Source of the DNA: Planctomycetota bacterium
GTDB taxonomy: Bacteria > Planctomycetota > Planctomycetia > Pirellulales > Pirellulaceae
Length of the DNA: 64,000 nt
Reading direction: 5' to 3'
Assembly (NCBI GenBank): GCA_027622275.1
Contig: JAQBZB010000006.1
Location: 1 to 64,000 of the forward strand
In this document: positions 28,511-35,685 of the stretch, in pieces
How the letters are laid out: each line of letters opens with the position of its first letter
Position numbering within the stretch: position 1 is the stretch's first letter
Translations under genes and position numbers: made by a program
The notes under the pieces: model-generated
Told to the model about the DNA's origin: nothing
The model's input: only the letters and a program-made list of their open reading frames with translations
The model's database searches: none

Positions 28511-28987
28511 ATGCGCATACAGAGGTTGTACGTAGATCGAGGTGTCCAGGGCGCGTTAGTTCGCCGAGTCGCGACGTATTGGGTAGTCTGTTCCTGGGGC
28601 ATTTTTTGCGTCTTGGCAGGGTTCCCAATTGGTGCGACCTTGGTGATCGGCGCGCCGAACGGCCTGACAGTCGGCTCACTAGTCTATCAAGCCTGGTTAG
28701 ACTTCTGGCCGGCGTTACTCGCATCCTCGCTTGTGTTTCCCGTCATCGTTTGGGATCTCTTGCGTTTAAGCCATCGCTTCGTCGGCCCCATGATCCGCTT
28801 GAAAAACGCCATGCGAGACTTGGCGGATGGCAAGCAAGTCCGCCCGATCTCATTCCGTGAAGGCGACTTCTGGTGTGAATTCTCAGCAGAGTTCAACCGC
28901 GTGGCAGCTCGACTGGAAGCCGTCTCGACGCTGGCCGAACCGGATCTAACATCCGACATCGACGTCGAAGAGACCATTGCCGTCTAG
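28511..28987 (+). CDS. HAMP-like domain membrane protein
   Basis: The track begins at 28397. ATG 28511 is preferred because GAGGGG lies about 9 bases upstream and the protein then starts with a sensible membrane topology. It has 158 aa. Two membrane helices (YWVVCSWGIFCVLAGFPIGA and WPALLASSLVFPVIVWDLL) are followed by a HAMP-like linker (FVGPMIRLKNAMRDLADGKQ) ending in an acidic tail. No kinase, methyl-accepting or cyclase output domain follows. It may relay a signal to a separate partner or act structurally. It is divergent from the redoxin/RND operon and shares a 250-base upstream region with it. Confidence 0.7.
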   Translation: MRIQRLYVDRGVQGALVRRVATYWVVCSWGIFCVLAGFPIGATLVIGAPNGLTVGSLVYQAWLDFWPALLASSLVFPVIVWDLLRLSHRFVGPMIRLKNAMRDLADGKQVRPISFREGDFWCEFSAEFNRVAARLEAVSTLAEPDLTSDIDVEETIAV

Positions 28988-29054
28988 TTGGACAGCGCTG
29001 CCGCCGGTCGCTTTGGTTGCGATGGATCGGCGCGGGCGGTTATGCTCAATATCT

Positions 29055-29609
29055 ATGAGCGAAGTCACGCAAGTTCTGCGGGCCATCGGCCAAGGTGACG
29101 AGCGAGCAGCCGAGCCGTTGCTGCCGCTGATCTACGACGGGCTACGGCGGTTGGCCACGCGCAAGTTGGCCGAAGAGAAGCCGGGGCAAACCTTGCAGCC
29201 GACCGCCTTGGTCCACGAAGCGTACCTGCGATTGCTCGGCTCGAACCGCGAGGAGCCGCAGCAGTGGGAAGGACGCGGCCACTTCTTTGCCGCCGCCGAA
29301 GCGCTGCGACGGATCCTGGTCGAGGCAGCGCGCCGCAAACAGCGGCTCGAACATGGTGGTGAATTCGAGCGACAAGAATTCGACGAGGCCTTGTTCGCGA
29401 TCGAGGCTCCGACGGCAGACGTCTTGGCTCTCGACGAAGCCTTAGACGAGTTCGCCAGGGAGGAACCGCGTAAAGCAGAATTCGTGAAACTGCGATACTT
29501 TGCCGGCCGCTCCGAGCAAGAGGCCGCGGCTGCACTCGGTATCGGTCGCTCAACCGCATCGCGCTGGTGGGCTGATTCCAAAGCGTGGCTCTTCGAGTGG
29601 TTGAATTAA
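29055..29609 (+). CDS. ECF sigma factor (Sig-70_X6-like group)
   Basis: 184 aa from ATG 29055 (MSEVTQVLRAIGQGD). The track start at 28977 adds an implausible leader overlapping the previous gene. The sequence LLPLIYDGLRRLATRKLAEE, then LQPTALVHEAYLRLL and FFAAAEALRRILVEAARRK, is characteristic of the ECF group common in planctomycetes and often encoded next to a large Ser/Thr kinase. Region 4 is at VKLRYFAGRSEQEAAAALGI. The partner kinase directly downstream survives only as a fragment. This sigma factor has therefore probably lost its original signalling partner, unless another kinase substitutes. Confidence 0.85.
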   Translation: MSEVTQVLRAIGQGDERAAEPLLPLIYDGLRRLATRKLAEEKPGQTLQPTALVHEAYLRLLGSNREEPQQWEGRGHFFAAAEALRRILVEAARRKQRLEHGGEFERQEFDEALFAIEAPTADVLALDEALDEFAREEPRKAEFVKLRYFAGRSEQEAAAALGIGRSTASRWWADSKAWLFEWLN

Positions 29610-29631
29610 TCGTCAGAGAATCGGCTTCGGT

Positions 29632-29656
29632 AGGTCACTTTCGCCGAAAGTGACCT
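29632..29656. repeat. 25-base near-perfect palindrome
   Basis: AGGTCACTTTCG-C-CGAAAGTGACCT has 12-base perfect arms around one base. It lies 22 bases after the sigma factor stop and before the kinase remnant. There is no T-tract, so it is more likely a protein-binding site or a repetitive palindrome than a terminator. Confidence 0.6.
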
Positions 29657-29735
29657 GTTCCGGTTCGAACGGCGGAATGAATCCTCGGAACATTTGCCGC
29701 TCCGTGGGGCGCGCCGCCGCCGGACGTCGCATGAC

Positions 29736-30128
29736 ATGGTAGAGAGCGACGATCCTGAATGCGGAGCCGACGCCATGCTAGACGATCCGAACACGAACGA
29801 AATTCAACCGGTTCAAGGAGATGCGCCCTCCGGCAGCGTCGACCCAAGGTCGGTCGAGGGGCTGTTCTTGAGTGCGCTACGGCTCGATGCCGCCGATCGC
29901 GCGAAGTTCCTTGACGAGGTGTGCGGCGATAGCGTGGACAGGCGACAGCGTCTCGAAGCATTGCTTCGCGCCTACACCGACGCCGGCAGTTTCCTGGAGA
30001 GTCCCGTCGCCACATTCAATAGCGCGGGCGACGAGCCGCGAATCGATTTCCTCACGCCGAGCGAAGATCCGGAACTCATGGGGACGCTTGGGCCGTATGA
30101 AGTCATCGAATTGATCGGGCACGGCGGC
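29736..30128 (+). pseudogene. Truncated Ser/Thr protein kinase (N-terminus only)
   Basis: The frame encodes the usual N-terminal region of planctomycete kinases: VEGLFLSALRLDAADRAKFL, DEVCGDSVDRRQRLEALLRA, then SFLESPVATF. It next reaches the start of the kinase domain, LGPYEVIELIGHGG. The glycine-rich loop should continue with MGxV but instead reads TRRWQPHSVVE, which is antisense to the neighbouring ACT gene. All catalytic motifs are missing. The break is only about 20 bases from the stop codon of the ACT gene, which suggests a deletion or rearrangement that brought the two together. The 379-aa ORF in the track is therefore an artefact beyond this point. Start: ATG 29736 or 29775. Confidence 0.75.
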
Positions 30129-30149
30129 ACTCGTCGCTGGCAACCGCAT

Positions 30150-30641
30150 TCAGTCGTCGAGGGCCAGATCTCCCTCGGTGATCATGGTAATCCCTTTGGC
30201 ATTGAGCGTTTCCATGGCCAGATCGGGATTGTCGACCATCAACGCGACAGCGGCGTTTCCGTGAGGACGGACGATCAACGGATAAGCCTGGACGATGTTG
30301 ATCTCGGCTTGCAGGAGCGCGGTACAGACTTGCAAGAGCGGTTGCGGGCCGTCTGGCAGTTCAATCCCGATCAGGTCCGACTCGATCATCGCCAGACCCG
30401 CACGCTCCAGGATCTCACGCCCTTGCTCGGGGTGACTGAGCAAGAATCGAACAAACGCACACTCCGTGGCATTGTTAATCGACAGAGCCACGATGCGAAC
30501 CCGACTGCCTTCGAAACGGCGTACGACCTCGAGCAATTGGCCGACACGGTTCTCCAGGAACACGGTGAACTGGCGGATCGTGGGGTAATCTCGCCCACGA
30601 ATCGTTGCGAAATCGAGGCCAGTGCCTTCGCCAATGCTCAT
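30150..30641 (-). CDS. Tandem ACT-domain protein
   Basis: 163 aa with two ACT folds. The first begins at TIRQFTVFLENRVGQLLEVV (about 20-90) and the second at LLQVCTALLQAEINIVQAYP (about 100-160). ACT domains bind amino acids or related small ligands and usually regulate metabolic enzymes. This protein has no enzyme domain, so it probably acts as a stand-alone regulator. The family is seen as small conserved proteins in planctomycetes (from memory). It is transcribed away from the HEAT-like gene at 30770, and its 3' end abuts the kinase breakpoint. Confidence 0.75.
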   Translation of the reverse strand: MSIGEGTGLDFATIRGRDYPTIRQFTVFLENRVGQLLEVVRRFEGSRVRIVALSINNATECAFVRFLLSHPEQGREILERAGLAMIESDLIGIELPDGPQPLLQVCTALLQAEINIVQAYPLIVRPHGNAAVALMVDNPDLAMETLNAKGITMITEGDLALDD

Positions 30642-30733
30642 TCACTTGACTTTAGACGGGACCGTGAAGCATCACGTTCGAACGCTGCTAACTATAAAGA
30701 GACCCAAGAGTTTGGTCAACTCACGCATCTCCA

Positions 30734-30763
30734 TAGACGTGTGTCCGTGTGCCGTCTTAGAAT
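30734..30763 (+). promoter_or_regulatory. Possible promoter giving a leaderless mRNA
   Basis: TAGACG (30734-30739), an 18-base spacer and TAGAAT (30758-30763) resemble a sigma-70 promoter (4/6 and 5/6 matches by eye). The expected start point, about seven bases after the -10 box, falls on the A of ATG 30770. Transcription of that gene would then be leaderless. This is sequence inspection only. Confidence 0.35.
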
Positions 30764-30769
30764 AGAGTC

Positions 30770-31957
30770 ATGCCTGATAAAGCCAAAGAATCGACCGGCC
30801 CGACGAGTCTGCTACCAGCCGCCGTCGCGGTGATTATCGTGGTCAACGCCTTGTGCCAAGCGTGGCAGCCGATCGGCGTGGTCGCCGCGGAACCGAGCGT
30901 CAGGGCGCTCGCCAGCGAGTTGGTCTCCCGGTTGGGGCACCAAGAGTTTGCGATGCGCGAGCGGGCAACGACCGAATTGATCGCGCTGGAACTCGACGCG
31001 GCGGCAGCACTCCGAGTTGGAATGGAGAGTCATGATCGTGAGATTCGACTCCGCAGCGCGAAGCTGCTCGCGCTGATCTCAGAGATCGATCTACAGCGCC
31101 GCTTCGAGCGTTTTAAGAACGAGACTGACCCGGAACAGGATTACGGCTTGCCGGGCTGGAACGCCTATCGTGAAGTGGTTGGCGACAGCTCGGCCGCAAG
31201 ATCGATCTTCGTCTCGATGCACGAGGACGAGTCGCTTTTGTTGAGACAGGTCGAAGACAATCCAAAACACGTGCGCGACGCACTTGCAGACCGGTGCGAT
31301 CAATTGCGCGACCAGGCGATGTTCGAAAGAGTTCGACTTGGCACGATTGCGACGTTGCTGTTCGTGGCGACTCGCGATGATGTCGAAGCAACACCGCTCG
31401 TCCGATCGGTCGTCTATACGGTCTGCAATAGTTCGAGCTTTGAAGCCGCCGTCCAGAGCGGACCACTGCGAGAAGTCTTGGCGACGCTGACAGAGCGTTG
31501 GATTACTCGCCAACCTGCGCCGGGGATTGATTACGCGCTGCATCTGGGGCTTTTGAACGGGTTGAAGGGATGCCTGCCGCGTGCGCGAGAGGCCTTCGAG
31601 TCGCCTGCGGCTACCGTTTCGGATCGGATTTACGTTTGTCTCTGTCTCGCCAAGTTCGGGGATGAGTCAGACATCTCTCGACTCGAAGCTTACCTCACGG
31701 ACGTGAACATCTGCGGGCAAGCTCCGGTAAATGGGCAAGTCGTTGTTACGCAGCTGCGAGACCTTGCGCTGGCAGCCTTGGTTCACCTTGCCAAGCAGGA
31801 GCCGAAGGACTTCGGGTTCGATCGCTTGCAGCCCGATCAACGACAAGTCTTTAGCTTGGGGTCGCTCGGATTTCGGGACGAGCAGAGCAGGGTGCAAGCG
31901 ATCGCTTCCTGGCGCGAGTATCGGCGTTCGAGAAACGAAACGGAAACGCCTCCGTAG
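30770..31957 (+). CDS. Exported HEAT-like repeat protein
   Basis: 395 aa. An N-terminal hydrophobic segment (LLPAAVAVIIVVNALCQAW) looks like a signal peptide or anchor. It is followed by VRALASELVSRLGHQEFAMRE, RATTELIALELDAAAALRVG and DREIRLRSAKLLALI, an alpha-helical HEAT-like arrangement. The rest is predicted helical with a further repeat near SDISRLEAYLTDVN. No catalytic motif is visible. From memory, proteins of this shape are common and uncharacterised in planctomycetes, so the role is unknown. It is divergent from the ACT gene. No Shine-Dalgarno is evident upstream, consistent with a leaderless transcript. Confidence 0.7.
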   Translation: MPDKAKESTGPTSLLPAAVAVIIVVNALCQAWQPIGVVAAEPSVRALASELVSRLGHQEFAMRERATTELIALELDAAAALRVGMESHDREIRLRSAKLLALISEIDLQRRFERFKNETDPEQDYGLPGWNAYREVVGDSSAARSIFVSMHEDESLLLRQVEDNPKHVRDALADRCDQLRDQAMFERVRLGTIATLLFVATRDDVEATPLVRSVVYTVCNSSSFEAAVQSGPLREVLATLTERWITRQPAPGIDYALHLGLLNGLKGCLPRAREAFESPAATVSDRIYVCLCLAKFGDESDISRLEAYLTDVNICGQAPVNGQVVVTQLRDLALAALVHLAKQEPKDFGFDRLQPDQRQVFSLGSLGFRDEQSRVQAIASWREYRRSRNETETPP

Positions 31958-31968
31958 GCCGTTCGCCG

Positions 31969-32409
31969 CTAACTTGCCGCGATCTTTAACGTGCCGCGAA
32001 CGGCTCCTTGCCAACGTACGAGCCGGTCGCGTTCTTGCTGGATGACACTGATCAATTGATCGTGATCAACGGGCTTCAAAAGGTAGTCCGATGCGCCATT
32101 CTCGATGGCTTCGGCGATCCGGTCCCAGGTCGAGTGTGCCGCCATAAAGATGACCCGCGTCCAGGCGTTGTATCGGCGAGCGACCTTCAACATCTCGATC
32201 CCATGGACGCCCGGCATCTCGATGTCCGAAAGAAGAATGTCACAGCGACGCTTGCTGATGTAGTCGCGGGCGTCTTTCGAGTCGGTCGTGGAATAGATGT
32301 CAAGCGCGCTGCCAAAGTTGCGGCTGAGCACGGCCTGAGCCACGCGAACCACACATGGTTCATCGTCGACAAGTACGACGCTCGTCCTGCGAGTTGCGGA
32401 CATCATCAC
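31969..32409 (-). CDS. Single-domain response regulator
   Basis: 146 aa forming one receiver domain. The acidic pair is in VVLVDDEPCVV, the phospho-acceptor Asp is in ILLSDIEMPG, the switch position is in FMAAHST and the conserved Lys is in YLLKPVD. A short C-terminal tail (RDRLVRWQGAVRGTLKIAAS) carries no DNA-binding domain. Such CheY/Spo0F-like proteins pass phosphate on or control a partner by binding. No histidine kinase is encoded nearby. The gene is convergent with the HEAT-like gene, with only 11 bases between the two stop codons. Confidence 0.9.
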   Translation of the reverse strand: MMMSATRRTSVVLVDDEPCVVRVAQAVLSRNFGSALDIYSTTDSKDARDYISKRRCDILLSDIEMPGVHGIEMLKVARRYNAWTRVIFMAAHSTWDRIAEAIENGASDYLLKPVDHDQLISVIQQERDRLVRWQGAVRGTLKIAAS

Positions 32410-32699
32410 CCCCTTGAGCAGACTTTCGGCTGGCGTGACGTGAACACGCCGCCCCTTTTCAACTTTATGCTACTGCCCACCGATCGGGGTGTTTTCGAGG
32501 GCGGAATTCGGCCTTGACTGGCTTGCACGGTTCCGGTTGTACTGCCCGCGATGGTGGTGCTTGCGGAAACCCGCCGCGCGGCCGGAATGCCGCGGAGGCT
32601 CTCTGTTAGCAAGCAAATCAAACGTCGGAAACGAACTCTGTGACCGTTCACGCTTCAAGGGCAACGGACTAGCCGGAAACTGAAACAGCAGTCCTCCGG

Positions 32700-33290
32700 G
32701 TGTCCCATGTGGAACTGGTTGTGCCAATACGTGACCTCAGCGACGAGCAATTGGCTGCCGAAGCCGCGCGCGAAGGCTCGGACGGACCGGCGTTCGTGGC
32801 GCTCGTGGACCGCTTTCAGGACCGCGTGTGGCGCGTCTGTTATCGACTGATGGGAAACGCTGAGGATGCTAGCGACGCGACGCAAGAAGTCTTCGTTCGC
32901 CTGTTCCTGCAGCGAGCACAATTTGAAGGACGGAGCAAGTACTCGACGTGGATGCATGGAATTGCGATTCGAACCTGTTTGATGATGCGACGCGGTCGAG
33001 GCCGCCGCAGGAAACACGAGGAAGTCGCTCAACGACAAGGGACCGAACGCCACGAGCGATCGCAACGGGACACCGCGGAGACCTCGCTCGATTTGGCTCA
33101 CATGCTGGACACACTGGAAGACGAAGATCGCGCGATGTTGATTTTGAAGTACGCGGAAGGGCACAACTACGACGAATTGTCCGAGATGTTTCATCTCTCG
33201 GTAAGCGGTTGCAAGATGCGGCTCAGCCGCGCTCGCGATCGATTGAAGGAGCGATTCCCTGAACACACCTTTGGCGACGACGAGGATTGA
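32700..33290 (+). CDS. ECF sigma factor upstream of an MscS channel
   Basis: 196 aa from GTG 32700; GTG 32709 is an alternative. Region 2 is seen at FVALVDRFQDRVWRVCYRLM, then DASDATQEVFVRLFLQ and FEGRSKYSTWMHGIAIRTC. Region 4 is at DRAMLILKYAEGHNYDELSE and following residues. A basic stretch, RRGRGRRRKHEE, links the two. The stop codon lies 2 bases before the start of a small hydrophobic protein, which in turn overlaps an MscS-type channel gene, so the three form a tight operon. No zinc-binding anti-sigma factor follows. The unknown small protein occupies that position. Confidence 0.85.
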   Translation: MSHVELVVPIRDLSDEQLAAEAAREGSDGPAFVALVDRFQDRVWRVCYRLMGNAEDASDATQEVFVRLFLQRAQFEGRSKYSTWMHGIAIRTCLMMRRGRGRRRKHEEVAQRQGTERHERSQRDTAETSLDLAHMLDTLEDEDRAMLILKYAEGHNYDELSEMFHLSVSGCKMRLSRARDRLKERFPEHTFGDDED

Positions 33291-33292
33291 TC

Positions 33293-33529
33293 ATGGCCAG
33301 CGATCTACTGCAAACTTTGGCGAACGACCAAGTGCCGACTCGGCCTGGCGAATTGAAGCGTCAGGTTCACCACCGGCTGAACCCCTTGTTAGTGACGTTG
33401 CATTTGGCGGAGTTTGTTCTGCAAACCTTGCCTTACGCTTTCTACCACTTTTTGCGAGCACTACTCGGTGCTTGTCTATTTAGCTTGACCGGCGAGTTCC
33501 GGAACGAAGGAGAAGACCATGCAAAATGA
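33293..33529 (+). CDS. Small hydrophobic protein between ECF sigma and MscS
   Basis: 78 aa from ATG 33293, with GAGGA upstream. The track's TTG start at 33287 is less likely. A charged N-terminus (QVPTRPGELKRQVHHR) is followed by a long apolar stretch (LLVTLHLAEFVLQTLPYAF, then FLRALLGACLFSL) and an acidic tail. One membrane helix or a membrane-associated hairpin is plausible. It overlaps the channel gene by 11 bases. I do not recognise the family. Its position suggests an anti-sigma factor or an accessory of the channel; neither is demonstrated. Confidence 0.65.
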   Translation: MASDLLQTLANDQVPTRPGELKRQVHHRLNPLLVTLHLAEFVLQTLPYAFYHFLRALLGACLFSLTGEFRNEGEDHAK

Positions 33530-34406
33530 AATGAATCGAGTGACTGAAGTCGGCGAATACGCCGCGAATGAGATTTCCCAAACCGCATCGCAATCGACCA
33601 GTGCGCTCGTTGACAGCTTCACCTCCGCCTTCGCGCAGGTGATTGATCTCGCCCCGAAAGTATTGGCCGCCGTGGTCGTGCTGGCGATCGGCTACATCGT
33701 CGCCAGACTGGTCGCCAATGCCATATCAGCATTGGCTGATAAGCTTGGATTACAGCGGGCTGCCGAGCGAAGCGGCCTGTCGAAGTCGATGGAGCAAGCC
33801 GGAGTAGCGCGAACGGTACCGCAGATCGTCGGCACGATTATCTTCTGGCTGTTGCTTTCTGTATTCCTGGTCGCCTCCTTCGACATTCTCGATTTGCCGG
33901 GCGTGACCGGGGCGATCGAGAAGGTTGTCGCCTACATCCCGAAAGTGCTGGTGGCGACGGTCTTGGTGGTGATTGGCTTGCTACTGGCAGCTTTCTTGCG
34001 AGGCGTCATCGCGACCAGTGCTGATCGCGTCGGCGTCTCGTACGCTCAGCAATTGGCCAGTGGGTGCTACTACATCTTGGCGTTAATGACGTTCATTGCC
34101 GCGTTCGAGCAACTCCAAATCACGTTCGAGCTGCTGAACTATGCGATTCTGATCGCGTTCGGGGCAATCGCGTTGGCGCTTGGCTTGAGCTTCGGCCTGG
34201 GCGGCCGCGATGTGATGGCTGGAATTCTGTGTGGTTACTACTTGCGTCAGCGATTCCAATCCGGTGATCGAGTCACCGTGGCCGGTTATCAAGGAACTGT
34301 TCGCGAAGTAGGTCCCGTCTCGACGATCGTCGAGACGGACGAAGAGGGGCTCATGAATCGGCACTCCGTTCCGAACAGCATGATGTTGAGCGAGGCCGTG
34401 CGATAG
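33519..34406 (+). CDS. MscS-family mechanosensitive channel
   Basis: 295 aa. It carries TM-helix repeats of the kind found in small-conductance mechanosensitive channels (VIDLAPKVLAAVVVLAIGYI; AYIPKVLVATVLVVIGLLLA) and a further membrane pair (YYILALMTFIAAFEQL, YAILIAFGAIALALGLSFGL). The pore-lining end GLGGRDVMAGI and the start of the beta domain (FQSGDRVTVAGYQGTVREVG) are clear. The protein ends soon after PNSMMLSEAVR, so the cytosolic C-terminal domain of canonical MscS is shortened. GGAG precedes the ATG. It opens in response to membrane tension, protecting against hypo-osmotic shock. Co-transcription with an ECF sigma factor is the notable feature. Confidence 0.85.
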   Translation: MQNEMNRVTEVGEYAANEISQTASQSTSALVDSFTSAFAQVIDLAPKVLAAVVVLAIGYIVARLVANAISALADKLGLQRAAERSGLSKSMEQAGVARTVPQIVGTIIFWLLLSVFLVASFDILDLPGVTGAIEKVVAYIPKVLVATVLVVIGLLLAAFLRGVIATSADRVGVSYAQQLASGCYYILALMTFIAAFEQLQITFELLNYAILIAFGAIALALGLSFGLGGRDVMAGILCGYYLRQRFQSGDRVTVAGYQGTVREVGPVSTIVETDEEGLMNRHSVPNSMMLSEAVR

Positions 34407-34417
34407 GAGTCGCGCAT

Positions 34418-34470
34418 CGTCGTGGTTCGCTCCGCGAACCAACGTTTTGTTCGCGGAGCGAACAACGACG
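34418..34470. repeat. Palindromic repeat, copy 1 (family shared with 60381-60429)
   Basis: Two 22-base arms with one mismatch flank a 9-base spacer (caacgtttt). The arm core is GTTCGCTCCGCGAAC. It lies directly after the MscS stop codon, in a convergent intergenic region. A second copy with the same arm core and a near-identical spacer in the opposite orientation lies between moaD and moaE. This suggests a mobile or repetitive palindrome of the REP type. Confidence 0.85.
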
Positions 34471-34486
34471 ACCTGCCAAGAAAACA

Positions 34487-34521
34487 AGCGACCGTGCCAG
34501 CATCATGCGGGCACGGTCGCT
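34487..34521. terminator. Stem-loop terminator between convergent genes
   Basis: Perfect 12-base arms AGCGACCGTGCC and GGCACGGTCGCT with an 11-base loop. Read on the minus strand, the stem is followed by TGTTTTCTT, a T-rich tract, so it should work as a rho-independent terminator for the minus-strand amidotransferase-like gene. It may also stop plus-strand transcripts from the MscS operon. Confidence 0.7.
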
Positions 34522-34593
34522 CTTGTCGCTGGCTACGAGATCCATCTCGATGAAGGTGCTCGACCGCAGTCCTTCCCTTGCGGGCGAGGAGGA

Positions 34594-35340
34594 CTACGCC
34601 ACCAAACGGAAAGCCGACTGCCGTTCCCTCACGCCATCGACAAACTCTTCGAAGATGCGGACGTCGAGTGCCGAAGCGGACGCGGCTTCGGGATGGAACT
34701 GAGTACCAAGAGCGAGCCAATCCTCCGTGACGCTCTCGATGGCCTCAACGACACCATCCGGGCAACGAGCCGTCACCGCAAACCCTGGGGCGACCTCATC
34801 GACCGCCATGTGATGCATGCTGTTCACGCGAATCTCGCCGTCACCGTAGACTCGTTCCATCAAACTTCCTGGAACAACGTCGAGGCTGTGGCGGTGGGCC
34901 GGATCTTGCAAATCCTTGTGCGGAATCGCCGCCGGCAGATCTTCCGAGATGTGCAGGAACAGATTGCCGCCTTGCGAGACATTCAGCAACTGCATACCAA
35001 CGCCGATGCCGAGCACTGGCATGCGGCGATCCGCAATCAGGCGAATCAGCTTGCGATCGAAAGTTTCGCGGCGTGGCTCCAAGTGACGAACGGTCGGGTG
35101 CAGCATGAACCCGTCGCGTCGAGGATCAAGGTCTTGGCCGCCGATCATTACGAAGCCGTCGAGCCGATCGAGGATCGGTTCGATGTCCGATTCTTCTTCG
35201 AGTGGTGGAAGAATGATGGGAATGCCGCCGACCGCAGTGATGCAGTCGTAGTAGCCGGCACACACATAGGAGAAGGCGGGTGCGTCCTTCTGGGCGTTGC
35301 GGAAATCAGCGTTAAGACCGATAAGTGGCTTCGACTGCAT
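34594..35340 (-). CDS. Gamma-glutamyl-GABA-hydrolase-like class I amidotransferase, nucleophile missing
   Basis: 248 aa from ATG 35340, preceded by GGGAGG at good spacing; the track start at 35382 is unlikely. The fold is peptidase C26/PuuD-like: KPLIGLNADFR, then GGIPIILPPLEEE, LDGFVMIGGQDLDPRR, MPVLGIGVGMQLLNV, NSMHHMAVDEVAPGF and ALGTQFHPEA. In active members the strand-turn-helix reads LGICRGMQ, with Cys as nucleophile. Here it is LGIGVGMQ, so the Cys is replaced by Gly, while His/Glu of QFHPE remain. Hydrolysis by the usual mechanism should be impossible. The protein may be a binding protein or use another chemistry. The surrounding sequence is otherwise well conserved, so decay is unlikely. 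Confidence 0.8.
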   Translation of the reverse strand: MQSKPLIGLNADFRNAQKDAPAFSYVCAGYYDCITAVGGIPIILPPLEEESDIEPILDRLDGFVMIGGQDLDPRRDGFMLHPTVRHLEPRRETFDRKLIRLIADRRMPVLGIGVGMQLLNVSQGGNLFLHISEDLPAAIPHKDLQDPAHRHSLDVVPGSLMERVYGDGEIRVNSMHHMAVDEVAPGFAVTARCPDGVVEAIESVTEDWLALGTQFHPEAASASALDVRIFEEFVDGVRERQSAFRLVA

Positions 35341-35685
35341 GAGGTGAACCTCCCTGATTCGAGTTGAGTGACTCCATGACACTTACGTTAGCGGCAGAGT
35401 TGTCGTTAACGTGGTCGCAGAGTTTACGTTTCCTTCAAAGCTTGGCAACCATCAAACCGCATCTTGCGGCATCCAAGACGCAAGCCACTACATGGTGTGC
35501 AAGCACTACCCTTTGCTAGCACGCGAGTTGCGCGTCAGCGCGTTTTCAGCCCTTCGTCTTACAGGTCGTTCTGTCGTTCTGTCGCACCGTTGCGAGTGCT
35601 TTACGATGCGTCCCAAGCCCACTATTCTTTAGTGACAAGGCAATCCCGCTGCCGGCTCTCCACGGTTGAATTCCAGGCTTCGATT
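35341..35685. other. Divergent upstream region without a gene
   Basis: This 345-base stretch separates the amidotransferase-like gene (-) from the OleA-like gene (+) and must hold both promoters. A weak pair TTTACG (35600-35605), 17 bases, TATTCT (35623-35628) points toward the OleA-like gene. I see no gene in it; the upstream extension of the 446-aa ORF is not conserved-looking. Confidence 0.4.

Noticed and set aside
30129-30833. C-terminal two thirds of the 379-aa plus ORF (29694-30833)
   Set aside because: After the kinase N-terminus the frame is antisense to the well-supported ACT gene; its composition is that of a shadow.
34447-35367. 306-aa plus ORF
   Set aside because: Antisense to the amidotransferase-like gene and begins inside the palindrome and terminator.
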